Assembly: GCA_009774615.1 (NCBI GenBank)
Contig: VSOC01000012.1
Location: 1 to 54,764, forward strand
Length of the DNA stretch: 54,764 nt
Reading direction: 5' to 3'
DNA from: Lachnospiraceae bacterium
GTDB lineage: Bacteria; Bacillota; Clostridia; Lachnospirales; Lachnospiraceae
Shown here: positions 23,977 to 33,047 of the stretch, piece by piece
Numbering within the stretch: position 1 is the stretch's first letter
Layout: each line of letters starts with the position of its first letter
Program-made: the position numbers and the translations under genes
The notes under the pieces: model-generated
The model's input: the letters and a program-made list of their open reading frames with translations, nothing else
The model's database searches: none
What the model was told of the DNA's origin: nothing

Positions 23977-25086
23977 TTAACAACACCACCTTATCAACTG
24001 AATTTTCCGATTCCCGCTCTGCCAGAGTGCCCAGACCAGACCGTCCCATCCTTCCCGATTTAAAGCAGGCGTATCTGTCACAACAAAAACCTGATCGTAG
24101 GCTTTAAGGTTATAGACAAAGGTTTTTCTCTCCTGCGCATAAAGGCTGACCAGTTCATAGCGGCGGTAAAGCAGATAATCCGGCTCGCTGCTGACCAGAA
24201 TCGGACTGCGGGTTGTGCCGTGGCAGATCACTTCGTTATCCTCCTCCAGGCACTTCCCCAGAAACAGGGCCGGATACATTATCTCTTCCGTTCCCAGAAC
24301 CAGAATCCTTTTTTTACAAATTTTTCCATTCACAGACAAAAACTGCTCCCAGAGCGATTCGCACGCCCGTGCATAAGAAGCACCGTTGGTCAGCCTGCGT
24401 GCATTAATGTAATCCGATGCCTTCCAGGACTCCACGTCCAGCGCTTTCCTTGGCTGCACTTCCCCCAGAGGATGTGCCGGAAAGTATTCTCCGTCGCCCT
24501 TCACCGCTTCGGCACGGCGCGGGAAATCGCAGTAATCCGCCTTCTGCAGAAAGCACAGTGCAATGTCTTCCCGACAGAATTTTTCCAGCCCCTTATCATC
24601 CATACCGTTAATCAGCGAAGCTGCTGCAAATTTTACCGGGAAAGGGAAGCTTTCCCGGATTAGCGACACGATATTTCCAATGGTATTCCCTGTAGTCAGT
24701 TCATCTTCCACAAACACAATCCTATCGATTCTTCCAATTATTTCCTCCAAATCATCCCGGACAAGCTTCTGCTGGGCAGCATGGCTGTGGACTTCAGTAA
24801 AATTCAGAAAATCCACCCCGTCTATCTCTTCCCTGGTTGTCTGCATATAAGCAGTCTTTAATTTCACCGCCAGAGCCGCACCGATCCCCGTAGCGGTTTC
24901 CGCAAAGCCAACCAGCAGCAGCCTTTCCCCACCAAATTTCTCTTTTACCTGCCCTGCCAGTTCCTCAAAGTAGTCCAGCGCCCTTTTGGGACTGGCCGGA
25001 ACATGCTTTGCCTGGAGGCGGTTCAGCACCAGGTAATTCCTCCTGGAATTATTTTCCCGCTTTGCTACTGCTACAATTTCCTGCAT
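23977..25086 (-). CDS. Phosphoribosyltransferase with TRSP domain (ter-associated)
   Basis: 369 residues. The PRTase fold (about 30-190) has VGFAETATGIGAALA and the acidic PRPP loop FVEDELTTGNTIGNIV. The C-terminal half (about 220-369) matches the TRSP domain (RRLTNGASYARACE, VLGTEEIMYPALFLG, VVTDTPALNREGW). In published comparative genomics such PRTase-TRSP proteins form a biosynthetic module with StiP/PELOTA, HAD and ATP-grasp proteins and TerD. Only the first two components are adjacent here. The start is not backed by a well-spaced ribosome site (GGAG 13 nt away). Confidence 0.78.
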   Translation of the reverse strand: MQEIVAVAKRENNSRRNYLVLNRLQAKHVPASPKRALDYFEELAGQVKEKFGGERLLLVGFAETATGIGAALAVKLKTAYMQTTREEIDGVDFLNFTEVHSHAAQQKLVRDDLEEIIGRIDRIVFVEDELTTGNTIGNIVSLIRESFPFPVKFAAASLINGMDDKGLEKFCREDIALCFLQKADYCDFPRRAEAVKGDGEYFPAHPLGEVQPRKALDVESWKASDYINARRLTNGASYARACESLWEQFLSVNGKICKKRILVLGTEEIMYPALFLGKCLEEDNEVICHGTTRSPILVSSEPDYLLYRRYELVSLYAQERKTFVYNLKAYDQVFVVTDTPALNREGWDGLVWALWQSGNRKIQLIRWCC

Positions 25087-25135
25087 TCCTTTATTCCATC
25101 TCCCTAATCTGTCCCATCATTATCCTTTTCTTCAG

Positions 25136-26557
25136 CTATTTTTCCAGGCTTTGAATCAGCTTAATGTTTTCTTTTTCGTAGCTGTTTAAGTACTCGTCTT
25201 TAAACGCATTGGACTCAATCGTTCCCGTATACCAGGACTTGCTGTTAAAATAATCCTGAATCTCTTTTGTCTTAAATTTCCTCCCATGACGTGCATAAAT
25301 CTCATTTCTGGCAAGGCGAAGCTGTTCCTGGCTTAACCCGGCCAAATCTGCCCTGGTCAGATAGATGGTGCTGCTGTTTGGAAGGATGTAATCCCCGTTA
25401 CCTAAAACCGCTGCCTGACCGGAAGCCGCCTGTCCGGGAAATGCTGCCTGACCGGATGCTGCCGCCTGTCCGGAATAGACATTTCCCTCGCCCCCCGAAG
25501 AAACAGAAGAACTTCCGCCTGCATAAGGCTGCATTGTCCTGTTCATCTGCATCACCATCTGGGTATCCGGCCCGTAAATTCCTCCTACGACAAGCCCGTT
25601 GTCAATCCAGTACTGCTGCTGGCTATTGGTTTGGCCGTTTCCCTGGTCTTTCGTGTAACATTCCCCGTAAGCCAGAACTTCAAATCCGGACTCACCCGCC
25701 AGCTGTGTTTCCCCCCAGGAATTATCCAAAAGTTCAAAGCCAAAACCCTGAAGTTCGCTCCTCCACTGCGGCATCCAGGAATTATCCGAACCGACCGTAG
25801 AAACCTGGTAAATTTCTTTTATCTGGTTATTTTCAAACTGGTACAGATGAATCTGAGGATTGCTTCCGTCCGCCCAGCTCCATACATGACTGCTTCCCCC
25901 GGTATAAATCAGCTGTCGGTTGCCTACATCCTTTAAGCCAAACAAATATTCTTCACCATTGTGCCCGGAAAAGCACTCGTCAAATCCCAGCCTTCCCCAC
26001 TCGGTTATCCCATTGCCCGAATCTCCATAAACCCCCATCAGGAAATGATTTTTACCATCGCCGCTTAATTTACTTCCTTCAATGTAAATTACCAGCAGTT
26101 CATCCCGTCCGTCCTTATTCAAATCCCGGCGGTAGGTGCTGACAATTCCGGAATCCAGAAGCGCGGTTATCGGTGCAGCAAAAAAATCATTGGTTCCGGC
26201 ATAATTCCTTCGTTCAAATCCGTAGGAAAACTGACTGTTTTTTGCGGTTCCCAGGCGGGGTTCCAGTTCATTTTTAATAAACGAATCAAAATCCTGGGTC
26301 TGGCTCTCCGGTTTGCTTCCTTCACTGCCCAAAGCCCCGTCCGCACCGCTTTTGTCACTGTCCTGTGCAGGCAATTTAACGTCCTTTTCTTCTTTTTCAG
26401 AATCCTCGCGGCTTTTTTTATCTTCTTCCTTAGCTTCGTCTTCACCTTCCTGGTCTTGCAGCACCTGCTTCACCACTTCTTTTGCAACCGACGCACAGCC
26501 GCTGATATTTGCTGCGGCAAGCATGATCCCCAAAACAATTAAACCTGTCCTTTTCAT
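25136..26557 (-). CDS. Lipoprotein with C-terminal YARHG domain
   Basis: 473 residues. A lipoprotein signal (LIVLGIMLAAANISGC) is followed by a highly charged Glu/Lys/Asp linker, a folded beta-rich middle domain (about 95-335), a Gly/Ala/Gln-rich linker with repeated SGQAA units, and the YARHG domain (ARNEIYARHGRKFKT, then WYTG). It is expected on the outer face of the membrane. YARHG domains are extracellular modules without known activity. Start 26557 is chosen because GGAGGG abuts the ATG at 26563. The gene follows nth with a 2-bp gap. Confidence 0.82.
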   Translation of the reverse strand: MKRTGLIVLGIMLAAANISGCASVAKEVVKQVLQDQEGEDEAKEEDKKSREDSEKEEKDVKLPAQDSDKSGADGALGSEGSKPESQTQDFDSFIKNELEPRLGTAKNSQFSYGFERRNYAGTNDFFAAPITALLDSGIVSTYRRDLNKDGRDELLVIYIEGSKLSGDGKNHFLMGVYGDSGNGITEWGRLGFDECFSGHNGEEYLFGLKDVGNRQLIYTGGSSHVWSWADGSNPQIHLYQFENNQIKEIYQVSTVGSDNSWMPQWRSELQGFGFELLDNSWGETQLAGESGFEVLAYGECYTKDQGNGQTNSQQQYWIDNGLVVGGIYGPDTQMVMQMNRTMQPYAGGSSSVSSGGEGNVYSGQAAASGQAAFPGQAASGQAAVLGNGDYILPNSSTIYLTRADLAGLSQEQLRLARNEIYARHGRKFKTKEIQDYFNSKSWYTGTIESNAFKDEYLNSYEKENIKLIQSLEK

Positions 26558-26559
26558 CT

Positions 26560-27207
26560 TCATCCCTCCGTTTCAACCCCGTTTCGTGCACAGATATCCA
26601 AAAGGCAGCACTCGCTGCAAAAAGGCTTTGTCCTGGCAGTGCAGACCTCCCGCCCATGAAAAACCAGGCGATGGCAGAAGTCGCTTCCCTCCTTGGGCGG
26701 AATAATCTTCCACAGGGCCATCTCCACCTTTTTCGGTTCCTTAAGATCTTCCACCAGGCCAATCCGGTTCGTCAGCCGTATACAGTGCGTATCCGTAACA
26801 ATAGCCGGCTTTCCAAACACATCGCCCATAATCAGATTTGCACTTTTTCTCCCGACTCCCGGCAGTTCAAGAAGCTGCTTAAACTGATCGGGAACCTTTC
26901 CCTTATATTTATCCCGGATCACCTTCATACAGGCACTGATATCCCTGGCCTTCGTCCTTCCCAGACCGCAGGGACGCACGATCGCTTCAATCTCACTCAC
27001 CGACGCTTCGGCCAGGGCATTCACATCCGGAAATTTCTTATAGAGTTTTTCCACAATAACATTGACCCGGGCATCCGTGCACTGCGCAGCCAGGCGCACG
27101 CTGACCAAAAGTTTCCAGGCTTCATTATAATCCAGCGTACATTCAGCCAGCGGATACTGTTTTTTCAGACGCCGGATAACCTCCAGCGCCAGTTTCTCCT
27201 TGGTCAT
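26560..27207 (-). CDS. nth: Endonuclease III
   Basis: 215 residues, the usual length. The helix-hairpin-helix and catalytic Lys are in LPGVGRKSANLIMGD, and the catalytic Asp in IVTDTHCIRLTNRIGL. The 4Fe-4S cluster motif C-x6-C-x2-C-x5-C spans CTARTKPFCSECCLLDIC. It is a DNA glycosylase/AP lyase that removes oxidised pyrimidines. Start 27207 has GGGAGG. It sits 15 bp after ackA and 2 bp before the lipoprotein gene, suggesting an ackA-nth-lipoprotein operon. Confidence 0.95.
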   Translation of the reverse strand: MTKEKLALEVIRRLKKQYPLAECTLDYNEAWKLLVSVRLAAQCTDARVNVIVEKLYKKFPDVNALAEASVSEIEAIVRPCGLGRTKARDISACMKVIRDKYKGKVPDQFKQLLELPGVGRKSANLIMGDVFGKPAIVTDTHCIRLTNRIGLVEDLKEPKKVEMALWKIIPPKEGSDFCHRLVFHGREVCTARTKPFCSECCLLDICARNGVETEG

Positions 27208-27222
27208 CTTAAAACCTCCCTG

Positions 27223-28443
27223 TCAGCCCTTATTTTCCAAAGCCTTATTCTGGCGGGCGACCTCTGCCGTTTCCCTGGCGATTTCCAGTTCCTCATTGGT
27301 CTGCACCACTAAGACATTCACCCGGGAAGCACCATCGGAAATCTTAAAGGCTTCCTTCCGATCCCGGTTTTTCACCTCATCGATCGTAATCCCCAAAAAC
27401 TCCAGATAACTGCAGATTTCCTCCCGGATATCGGAATCATTTTCCCCCACCCCCGCAGTAAAAACGATATTATCCACACCGTTCATCGCCGCCGCGTAGC
27501 TGCCGACGTATTTTGCCACCTTATAAGCAAAAATTTCCCGAGCCAGGGCTGCTTTTTCATTATATTTAATTTCAGCATCTTTTAATTCACGAAAATCACT
27601 GGAATAATTTTTAGAAATACCCAAAACTCCGGACTCCTGGTTTAAGATCATCATAATCTGCGGAAAATCCAGGTTTTCCTTCTTGGCAAGGTACTCTAAT
27701 GCCCCCGGATCAACATCCCCGCAGCGGGTACCCATAACCAGCCCCTCTAAAGGGGTAAATCCCATGGAATTGTCAATTACCCGGCCGTATTTTACCGCGC
27801 TGATGCTTGCGCCGTTCCCCAGATGGCAGACGATGGTCTTCACCCGTTTCGGATCCTGCCCAAGAAACTGGGCTGCCCGGTAAGATACATACTTATGGCT
27901 GATTCCATGAAAACCATAACGGCGGATTTTATATTTTTCATAATACTGGTAAGGCAGACCGTATAAAAACGCCTTGGGTTCCATCGTCTGGTTAAACGCC
28001 GTGTCAAAAACCCCCACCATCAATGTATCCGGCATCAGTTCCCGGCAGGCTGCTACACCCACAAGGTTTGCCGGATTATGAAGGGGTGCCAGGTCGTTGC
28101 ACTCCGTCATGGCCTGGATAACCTCATCCGTCACCACCACAGAACCGGTAAATTTTTCACCTCCGTGCACCAAACGATGACCGATCACATCGATTTCCCG
28201 ATAATCCGAAAGCACACCCTTTTCCTTATCCACCAGAGTTTTTAACAGCACATTAACCGCCGCCTTATGATCCGGCATGGAAACTTCCTCTTTAAGTACA
28301 ATCCCTTTATCCGTTTTATAATTAAAAATTCCGTCAATGCCAATCCTCTCGCACACGCCCCTTGCCATAACCTGTTCGCTGTCCGAATCAATGACCTGAA
28401 ACTTTAACGAAGAACTCCCGCTGTTAATTACCAAAATTTTCAT
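27223..28443 (-). CDS. ackA: Acetate kinase
   Basis: 406 residues. Signatures are LVINSGSSSLKFQ at the N-terminus, GHRLVHGGEKF, DTAFNQTM, RRYGFHGISHKYVSYR, HLGNGASIS, and FTAGVGENDSDIREE. It converts acetyl phosphate and ADP to acetate and ATP. Start 28443 has AAAGGAG; the frame stays open upstream to 28674, but that part runs through an inverted-repeat element and has no support. The usual partner pta is not adjacent, so it is either elsewhere or replaced by another acetyl-phosphate source. Confidence 0.95.
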   Translation of the reverse strand: MKILVINSGSSSLKFQVIDSDSEQVMARGVCERIGIDGIFNYKTDKGIVLKEEVSMPDHKAAVNVLLKTLVDKEKGVLSDYREIDVIGHRLVHGGEKFTGSVVVTDEVIQAMTECNDLAPLHNPANLVGVAACRELMPDTLMVGVFDTAFNQTMEPKAFLYGLPYQYYEKYKIRRYGFHGISHKYVSYRAAQFLGQDPKRVKTIVCHLGNGASISAVKYGRVIDNSMGFTPLEGLVMGTRCGDVDPGALEYLAKKENLDFPQIMMILNQESGVLGISKNYSSDFRELKDAEIKYNEKAALAREIFAYKVAKYVGSYAAAMNGVDNIVFTAGVGENDSDIREEICSYLEFLGITIDEVKNRDRKEAFKISDGASRVNVLVVQTNEELEIARETAEVARQNKALENKG

Positions 28444-28836
28444 CTCTTCATCTCTCCTTTGCCCTGCCGTATGCGGCTCTCCCATGTTACTGTTCACACG
28501 TTCACAGCAACAGGCAAAAATCCATGAAAATCTCCTTCGTCGATGGGATTTTTGCTCACTGGCCCAGTTTAACATACAGTCAGCGCAGCAAGTGCGCAGA
28601 CCTATGTGAACAGTAATTCTCCCATCGGATAATGTTCCCATGTCTTCACGATAGGCTTCCCCGGGATAAACCATAATTCGTCTGCCCGACAGGCATACAA
28701 AAACAGGGATACTGCTGCCTCCTTACCTGCCGTCTGTCATCCGTCCCCGCATTATCCCTCAGCCAGGACGGACATTGACTACAGCATAACACAAAAAGGT
28801 GTTTTTTTGCAATATCCCTGCAACTTCTTTCTATCA
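28444..28836. other. 393-bp leader region of ackA
   Basis: It contains the 130-bp inverted-repeat element (28487-28616) and, farther upstream, a possible structured leader in which AGGGATA (28705-28711) can pair with TATCCCT (28753-28759). A likely minus-strand promoter TTGCAA / TATGCT lies near 28780-28815. An AAGGAGG sequence near 28720 has no convincing coding frame behind it. No known riboswitch class was recognised. Confidence 0.45.
28487..28616. repeat. 130-bp palindromic intergenic element
   Basis: Perfect 12-bp outer arms: TTACTGTTCACA (28487-28498) and TGTGAACAGTAA (28605-28616). Inner arms are GCAAAAATCC (28514-28523) and GGATTTTTGC (28546-28555). The right end, TGCGCAGACC followed by GTGAACAGTAA, recurs in diverged form at about 41645-41671. 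No transposase is present. Confidence 0.75.
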
Positions 28837-30990
28837 TTATATCTGTGATGAACTGGTTTTTGTGCTTCTTCCGGTAAATACTGCCACCGACCGCGGACGC
28901 ATAATAAACTCATGGTCAATCCGAACACCGCTGCCCTCGGGATAGGTATAGCGTCCTTCATTGTCGCCGTAGGTGTTTACGCTGAGATACCAGGCAACCT
29001 GATTATGAAACCGCGGCAGCATAATGGTCACGTCTTCCCAGTAAGTATTTATGGAAATACACACCAAATCATCTTCTCCTCGTTCTCTGTCATATCCGGC
29101 AAAGCAGAGCGAAAATGTCCATGTTTCCTTTAACAGTTCCACCTTCTCGGCCCGAACATCGTAGACACGAATAGGATCCATCCCGCAGACAGCACCGGGA
29201 AGTTCTCTGCGGATCACCGGATGGCGGAAACGATAGGCAATCATAAACCGGAAAAATGCAAATAAATCCCGATGCGTTTCCAGATTTTCCCAGTTCAGCC
29301 AGGAAATCTCATTATCCTGGCAGTAGCTGTTATTATTTCCATACTGTGTATTCCCAAATTCATCCCCGGCAAAAAACATGGGGGTTCCCCGGCTGCACAT
29401 TAAGACTGCACAGGCATTTCTAATCATGCGCCAGCGCAGGTTTAAAACTTCCGGATCTTTCGTTTCTCCTTCTGCCCCGCAGTTCCAGCTTCGGTTATCA
29501 TCCGCCCCGTCCGTATTTCCCCATCCATTATTTTGGTTATGCTTTTCATTATAGGAATACAAATCATACATAGTAAATCCGTCGTGGCAGGTTAAAAAAT
29601 TCACACAGGAATTATACCCGGCATAGCTTCCGTCATAATCCGAATAATAGCCCCCGTATAAATCTCCGGAACCGCCGATACTCCAGGCCGCACCCCGAGC
29701 CTCCCAATAATCGCCTTTTAAAAACGAACGAACCGCGTCCCGGTATCTCCCGTTCCATTCTGCCCAGCGCCGGTTGGCCGGAAAGCTGCCTACCTGGTAC
29801 ATTCCTCCGGCGTCCCAGGCTTCGGCAATCAGCTTCACCCTGCTGAGCACAGGATCGTAAGCCAGGCTTTCGAGCAGGGGCGGGTTATTCATGGGTGAAC
29901 CGTCTTCATTCCTTCCCAGGATACTCGCCAGGTCAAAGCGGAAACCGTCCACCCGGTAACTCACCGTCCAGTAGCGAAGGCACTCCAAAATCATCTGGCG
30001 GACAATGGGATGATTGCAGTTTAAGGTGTTCCCGCAGCCGCTGAAATTATAATAATTCCCCTCCGGCGTAAGCATGTAGTAAACCTTATTATCAAAACCT
30101 TTAAAGCAAAACGTCGAACCGTGCTCATTCCCTTCCGCCGTATGGTTGAACACAACATCAAGGATCACTTCAATTCCGTGATCGTGAAGAGCCTTAATTA
30201 ACTGTTTCAGTTCAGTTCCTTCCTGGTTATACTCCTCCGAAGCTGCATAACTGCCCTTCGGCGCAAAAAAACTCACCGAATTGTAACCCCAGTAATCCAG
30301 CAGAACTTCTCCGTCCACCTCCCTTGCATTCATCGTTTCATCGAATTCAAAAACCGGCATTAATTCTACAGCATTAATTCCCAGTTCTTTTAAATAAGGG
30401 ATTTTTTCCATCAGTCCGGCAAAGGTTCCCCTGTTTTTTACGCCGGATGACGGATGATAAGTAAACCCCTTGACATGAAGTTCATAAATCACCAAATCGC
30501 TTAATTCCCTGGTGGACTGCGGCATCTCTCCCCAGTTAAATATATCCCGCACCACCCGTCCGTGATAAAAACCTACCTTCTTTTTTCCCCAGCTTCTGTA
30601 TCCGGCAACCGCCCGGGCATAAGGGTCTAAAAGTATCGATTTTTTATTATACAGCATTCCGTTTTTCGGGCTGTGGGGGCCGTCAATACGGTATGCATAC
30701 TCAAAATCTTCGATATTCAGCCCAAATACAATCATCGAATAGACATCTCCGATTTTATAAGCGTCAGGGAAGGGAAGCACCGCATAAGGTTCTTCTTCTC
30801 CCCTGTGGAAAAGCAGAAGTTCACAGCTGGTTCCAAAATGGGTGTGAACCGTAAAGTTCACCCCGCACTGCAGAGCCATTGCCCCATTAACATCAAACAT
30901 ACCCGGACCTACAGGGTGCCCTGCAATCTCCCCCATAGGACTAACCGATACAGGATAGTCTAACGTATTTTTCCGCGAATAAAATTTCAA
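28837..30990 (-). CDS. glgX: Glycogen debranching enzyme / isoamylase (GH13)
   Basis: 717 residues. The N-terminal carbohydrate-binding module (about 1-160) precedes a GH13 barrel. Visible catalytic motifs are VDGFRFDLASILG (nucleophile Asp), LIAEAWDAGG (acid Glu) and NFLTCHDGFTMYDL (Asp), plus ILDVVFNHTAEGN. A C-terminal beta-domain follows. It hydrolyses alpha-1,6 branch points of glycogen. TTG start 30990 has AAGGAGG 6 nt upstream. No other glycogen gene is in the window. Confidence 0.9.
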   Translation of the reverse strand: MKFYSRKNTLDYPVSVSPMGEIAGHPVGPGMFDVNGAMALQCGVNFTVHTHFGTSCELLLFHRGEEEPYAVLPFPDAYKIGDVYSMIVFGLNIEDFEYAYRIDGPHSPKNGMLYNKKSILLDPYARAVAGYRSWGKKKVGFYHGRVVRDIFNWGEMPQSTRELSDLVIYELHVKGFTYHPSSGVKNRGTFAGLMEKIPYLKELGINAVELMPVFEFDETMNAREVDGEVLLDYWGYNSVSFFAPKGSYAASEEYNQEGTELKQLIKALHDHGIEVILDVVFNHTAEGNEHGSTFCFKGFDNKVYYMLTPEGNYYNFSGCGNTLNCNHPIVRQMILECLRYWTVSYRVDGFRFDLASILGRNEDGSPMNNPPLLESLAYDPVLSRVKLIAEAWDAGGMYQVGSFPANRRWAEWNGRYRDAVRSFLKGDYWEARGAAWSIGGSGDLYGGYYSDYDGSYAGYNSCVNFLTCHDGFTMYDLYSYNEKHNQNNGWGNTDGADDNRSWNCGAEGETKDPEVLNLRWRMIRNACAVLMCSRGTPMFFAGDEFGNTQYGNNNSYCQDNEISWLNWENLETHRDLFAFFRFMIAYRFRHPVIRRELPGAVCGMDPIRVYDVRAEKVELLKETWTFSLCFAGYDRERGEDDLVCISINTYWEDVTIMLPRFHNQVAWYLSVNTYGDNEGRYTYPEGSGVRIDHEFIMRPRSVAVFTGRSTKTSSSQI

Positions 30991-31095
30991 AGTCAGCCTC
31001 CTTATCTGTAACAGACAGCAGTAAAAAGAACTTACCTATCCTCAACCGGTTTCTTTGTTACCATTCACGCATGAACAGCAGTATTTCTTCTTTAT

Positions 31096-31124
31096 ATTAT
31101 ACGGATTCTTGGGCAATTCGTCAA
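31096..31124 (-). promoter_or_regulatory. Sigma-A promoter of the debranching enzyme gene
   Basis: TTGACG (31124-31119), 17-nt spacer, TATAAT (31101-31096) on the minus strand. The rest of the 220-bp spacer up to 31211 is AT-rich and I see nothing else in it except a short TTACCATTCACGCATGAACAG palindrome-like remnant at 31060-31080. Confidence 0.8.
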
Positions 31125-31211
31125 ATTAATTTTTAATTTTTCGTCTATTTTTATTAAATTTGTATAGTTTTTCCAATTTATTTACAATATTTTCAAAGAA
31201 TCTTCTTCATT

Positions 31212-32954
31212 TTAGGGATATAGTTCTGCCGCCTCCGTTACCAGTTCCAGAAATTCCTTCCGGTAATCGTCCGTATCCCGCCCGATACAGGATTCTGCCA
31301 GAGCAATAACCTGATCATAGTCCGCGCTTCCCTTAAATTCGCTGTCCCGCAAAAGCATACCAAACTCTGCCACGGCACTGGCAAAAGTCAAGTTTTCGGA
31401 AAGCTTCTCTTGGAAGGCGGCAGACTCTATCGGGTATTCCAAAAGCTTGCTTGTATTGCCGTTTGGTGCCTTATAGCGCAGCTTTACCGTTAAAAGTTCG
31501 CTGCTTCCTGTCGCCGTACCGGAGGTCTGGTACTTTAGCTGCGGCTGTGCGGCTTCTTTCCCGGCCGGAATAATCTCATATAATGCGGTTACACTGTGTC
31601 CCGAGCCGATTTCCCCGGCATCCACCCGGTCATCGTCAAAATCCTCCTGATTTAAAAGACGATTTTCATAACCCACCAGACGGTAGCCCGCAACCTGTGC
31701 CGGATTAAATTCCACCTGGATTTTCACATCCTTTGCCACCGTAATCAGAGTTCCGCCCATCTCGTCCACCAGCACCTTTTTAGCCTCGTAAATACTGTCC
31801 AGATAATTATAGTTTCCGTTTCCGTTATCTGCGAGAGCTTCCATCTTATTATCCTTGATATTGCCTGTTCCCACGCCGAGAACCGATAAATGCACCCCGC
31901 TTTCCCGCTTTTTCTGAATCAGCCGGGTTAATGCGCCCTCACTGGTAATCCCCACATTCAAATCCCCGTCCGTTGCCAGGATCACCCGATTATTCCCGCC
32001 CTGGATAAAATTCTTCTGCGCAAGCTCATAGGCCCGCTCAATACCGGCTGCCCCTGCGGTAGAACCTCCGGCTTCCAGATCATCAAGCGCCGCGGCAATC
32101 TTTGCCTTCTGCGTACCGGAAACCCCGTCCAGCACCACGGACTCATAACCGGCATAGGTAACGATGGACACCCGATCCCTTTCGTCCAGATTTTCAGTCA
32201 GCATCGTAAATGCCTTCTGCACCAGAGGAAGCTTATCCGCCGAGTACATGGAACCGGAAACATCCAGCAAAAATACCAGGTTGGACGCCGGGCGATCGTC
32301 AAAATCAATTTCCTTTGCCTGCAGACCGATAAGCAAAAGTCTGCTCTTTTCATTCCACGGACAGGGCGCATATTCGGTAGTCACCGAAAACGGTGCATCC
32401 CCTGCCGGTTCCGGATAATCATAGTTAAAATAGTTAATCATCTCTTCAATGCGCACGGCATCTGCCGGAATCGTCTGCCCGTTGCGGATAAACCGCCGGA
32501 TATTCCCGTAAGAAGCCGTGTCCACATCCACCGAGAACGTAGAGAGAGGTTCGTCGGCTACTTTCTTATAGCCGTTTTCTTCTATGTAGCTGTATTCCTC
32601 CGCCTGGTATTCCTCCGGGCCATACAAAGCGTCATACTGCCCGGACAGTCCTGAAACTGCATTTTTCTGCTCATACTCGTAACCGCCTTCATAACCTCCG
32701 TCATCTGCGGCTTCGGCTGCTGCACCTTCCGTAAGTGCGAAACCCTCATCCATTGCCGCTGCGGTTTCCTGTACTTGATTATATGGCATAGTTGCCTGTG
32801 CTGCACCTGCATCTGCACCAGCGGTTGTTGCCGATGCTGCTCCGCCCGGACCGCCGCAGCCACTAAATATCGCTGCCCCCATAACTGCCGAAGCCATGAA
32901 CAGGGCTGTCTTCTTCATCTTTTTCATACTTACCATTTTTACCATATTCTCCAT
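31212..32954 (-). CDS. VWA-domain lipoprotein (YfbK type)
   Basis: 580 residues. A lipoprotein signal (ASAVMGAAIFSGC) is followed by a low-complexity Ala/Gly/Glu-rich region and a YfbK-type N-terminal domain (YFNYDYPEP, FSVTTEYAPCPW). The von Willebrand A domain has the metal site DVSGSMYSADKL and LATDGDLNVGI. The DUF3520-type tail contains GSGHSVTALYEI. It is anchored outside the membrane. Start 32954 has GGGAGG at good spacing; an upstream ATG (33011) lacks one. It lies 93 bp downstream of the anti-sigma gene, so it is probably a target or effector of that signalling unit. Confidence 0.87.
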   Translation of the reverse strand: MENMVKMVSMKKMKKTALFMASAVMGAAIFSGCGGPGGAASATTAGADAGAAQATMPYNQVQETAAAMDEGFALTEGAAAEAADDGGYEGGYEYEQKNAVSGLSGQYDALYGPEEYQAEEYSYIEENGYKKVADEPLSTFSVDVDTASYGNIRRFIRNGQTIPADAVRIEEMINYFNYDYPEPAGDAPFSVTTEYAPCPWNEKSRLLLIGLQAKEIDFDDRPASNLVFLLDVSGSMYSADKLPLVQKAFTMLTENLDERDRVSIVTYAGYESVVLDGVSGTQKAKIAAALDDLEAGGSTAGAAGIERAYELAQKNFIQGGNNRVILATDGDLNVGITSEGALTRLIQKKRESGVHLSVLGVGTGNIKDNKMEALADNGNGNYNYLDSIYEAKKVLVDEMGGTLITVAKDVKIQVEFNPAQVAGYRLVGYENRLLNQEDFDDDRVDAGEIGSGHSVTALYEIIPAGKEAAQPQLKYQTSGTATGSSELLTVKLRYKAPNGNTSKLLEYPIESAAFQEKLSENLTFASAVAEFGMLLRDSEFKGSADYDQVIALAESCIGRDTDDYRKEFLELVTEAAELYP

Positions 32955-33047
32955 AATCTTTCCTCCCGTTTTATCATGAACTGTTCTCATGATTTCCACT
33001 ATTTGGTGCACAATTCACAGCATAAATCAAACATTCATGCAAATCCA

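Noticed and set aside
22854..25086. Complete tellurite-resistance operon
   Set aside because: No TerD, TerC, HAD or ATP-grasp gene is adjacent; only two module proteins are present.
28444..28674. 78-codon N-terminal extension of acetate kinase
   Set aside because: Runs through the palindromic element; the family begins at MKILVINSG and a good ribosome site precedes 28443.
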